From Candidatus Odyssella thessalonicensis (GTDB lineage Bacteria > Pseudomonadota > Alphaproteobacteria > Bin65): a stretch of 5,955 bases of DNA. Below, piece by piece: positions 5,859-5,955 of this stretch (within the stretch, counting starts at the first letter, position 1; every line of letters starts with the position of its first letter). The notes beneath the pieces are model-generated. The model did no database searches and was not told the origin of the DNA. It saw only the letters and a list, made by a program, of their open reading frames with translations. The stretch is taken from the NCBI GenBank assembly GCA_005240015.1, contig SBBV01000041.1, forward strand, positions 1 to 5,955. Direction: 5' to 3'. The position numbers and the translations under genes are program-made.

Positions 5859-5955
5859 CGTCATCCCGACCGGAGCGGCCGCGCCTCTTTGCGCGGCCGC
5901 GGAGTGGAGGGATCGCCTGCGCGTTGGGTCGCGATCCCTCCACTTCGCGAGCCGC
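5859..5955. repeat. Palindromic intergenic repeat element, cut by the window edge
   Basis: Starts CGTCATCCCGACC at 5859 and contains two perfect hairpins. Hairpin 1 pairs GCGGCCGCGC (5875-5884) with GCGCGGCCGC (5891-5900) around a six-base loop. Hairpin 2 pairs AGTGGAGGGATCGC (5903-5916) with GCGATCCCTCCACT (5931-5944) around a 14-base loop. The layout resembles the interspersed palindromes of many proteobacterial genomes that begin GTCAT-CC-GA and contain GGAG-GAGGGATC. The remaining bases TCGCGAGCCGC look like the start of a further arm. The element occupies the region directly upstream of the pseudouridine synthase. It has no coding capacity and no T-run, so a repeat is a better call than a terminator. 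Confidence 0.7.

Noticed and set aside
5875..5944. The two strong hairpins as intrinsic terminators of a gene further right
   Set aside because: Neither is followed by a T-run on the strand that would need it, and the flanking sequence fits a palindromic repeat better. A termination side effect is not excluded.

Overview
The window is GC-rich bacterial DNA with five complete protein genes, all on the minus strand, so transcription runs from right to left. The GC-rich codon use, a DctP-type TRAP solute-binding protein, a CocE/NonD hydrolase and an extradiol-dioxygenase-like VOC protein together suggest a soil or aquatic proteobacterium. Alphaproteobacteria of the Hyphomicrobiales type is my best guess, but this is inference and no taxonomic marker is present.

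Layout in the direction of transcription. (1) The right edge (about 5859-5955) is a palindromic intergenic repeat with two perfect hairpins, cut by the window end. (2) Next comes an S4-domain rRNA pseudouridine synthase of the RsuA/RluB family (5855 to 5103), a housekeeping RNA-modification gene. (3) After 78 bases comes a two-module VOC protein with a complete set of extradiol-dioxygenase metal ligands (5024 to 4077). (4) Only 15 bases later follows a zinc-free quinone-oxidoreductase-like MDR enzyme (4061 to 3042). (5) A 159-base gap contains weak inverted repeats and may carry a promoter. (6) A CocE/NonD family hydrolase (2882 to 1212) is followed after 60 bases by (7) a secreted TRAP solute-binding protein (1151 to 81). 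The last 80 bases at the left edge hold no gene I can support.

Working model (inference): genes 3-7 form a small catabolic island beside a housekeeping gene. The periplasmic binding protein captures an organic substrate, the cytoplasmic hydrolase cleaves an ester or amide, the dioxygenase opens a catecholic ring, and the MDR enzyme reduces an enone or quinone intermediate. No membrane TRAP subunits (DctQ/DctM) are in the window, so the transporter is incomplete as seen. The two most distinctive points are a CocE/NonD protein in which the usual Asp/His partners of the catalytic Ser are not in their usual motifs, and a TRAP binding protein with Gly where most family members have the carboxylate-binding Arg. 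I see no CRISPR array, tRNA, rRNA, insertion sequence or phage gene, and nothing I can defend as a wholly new system.
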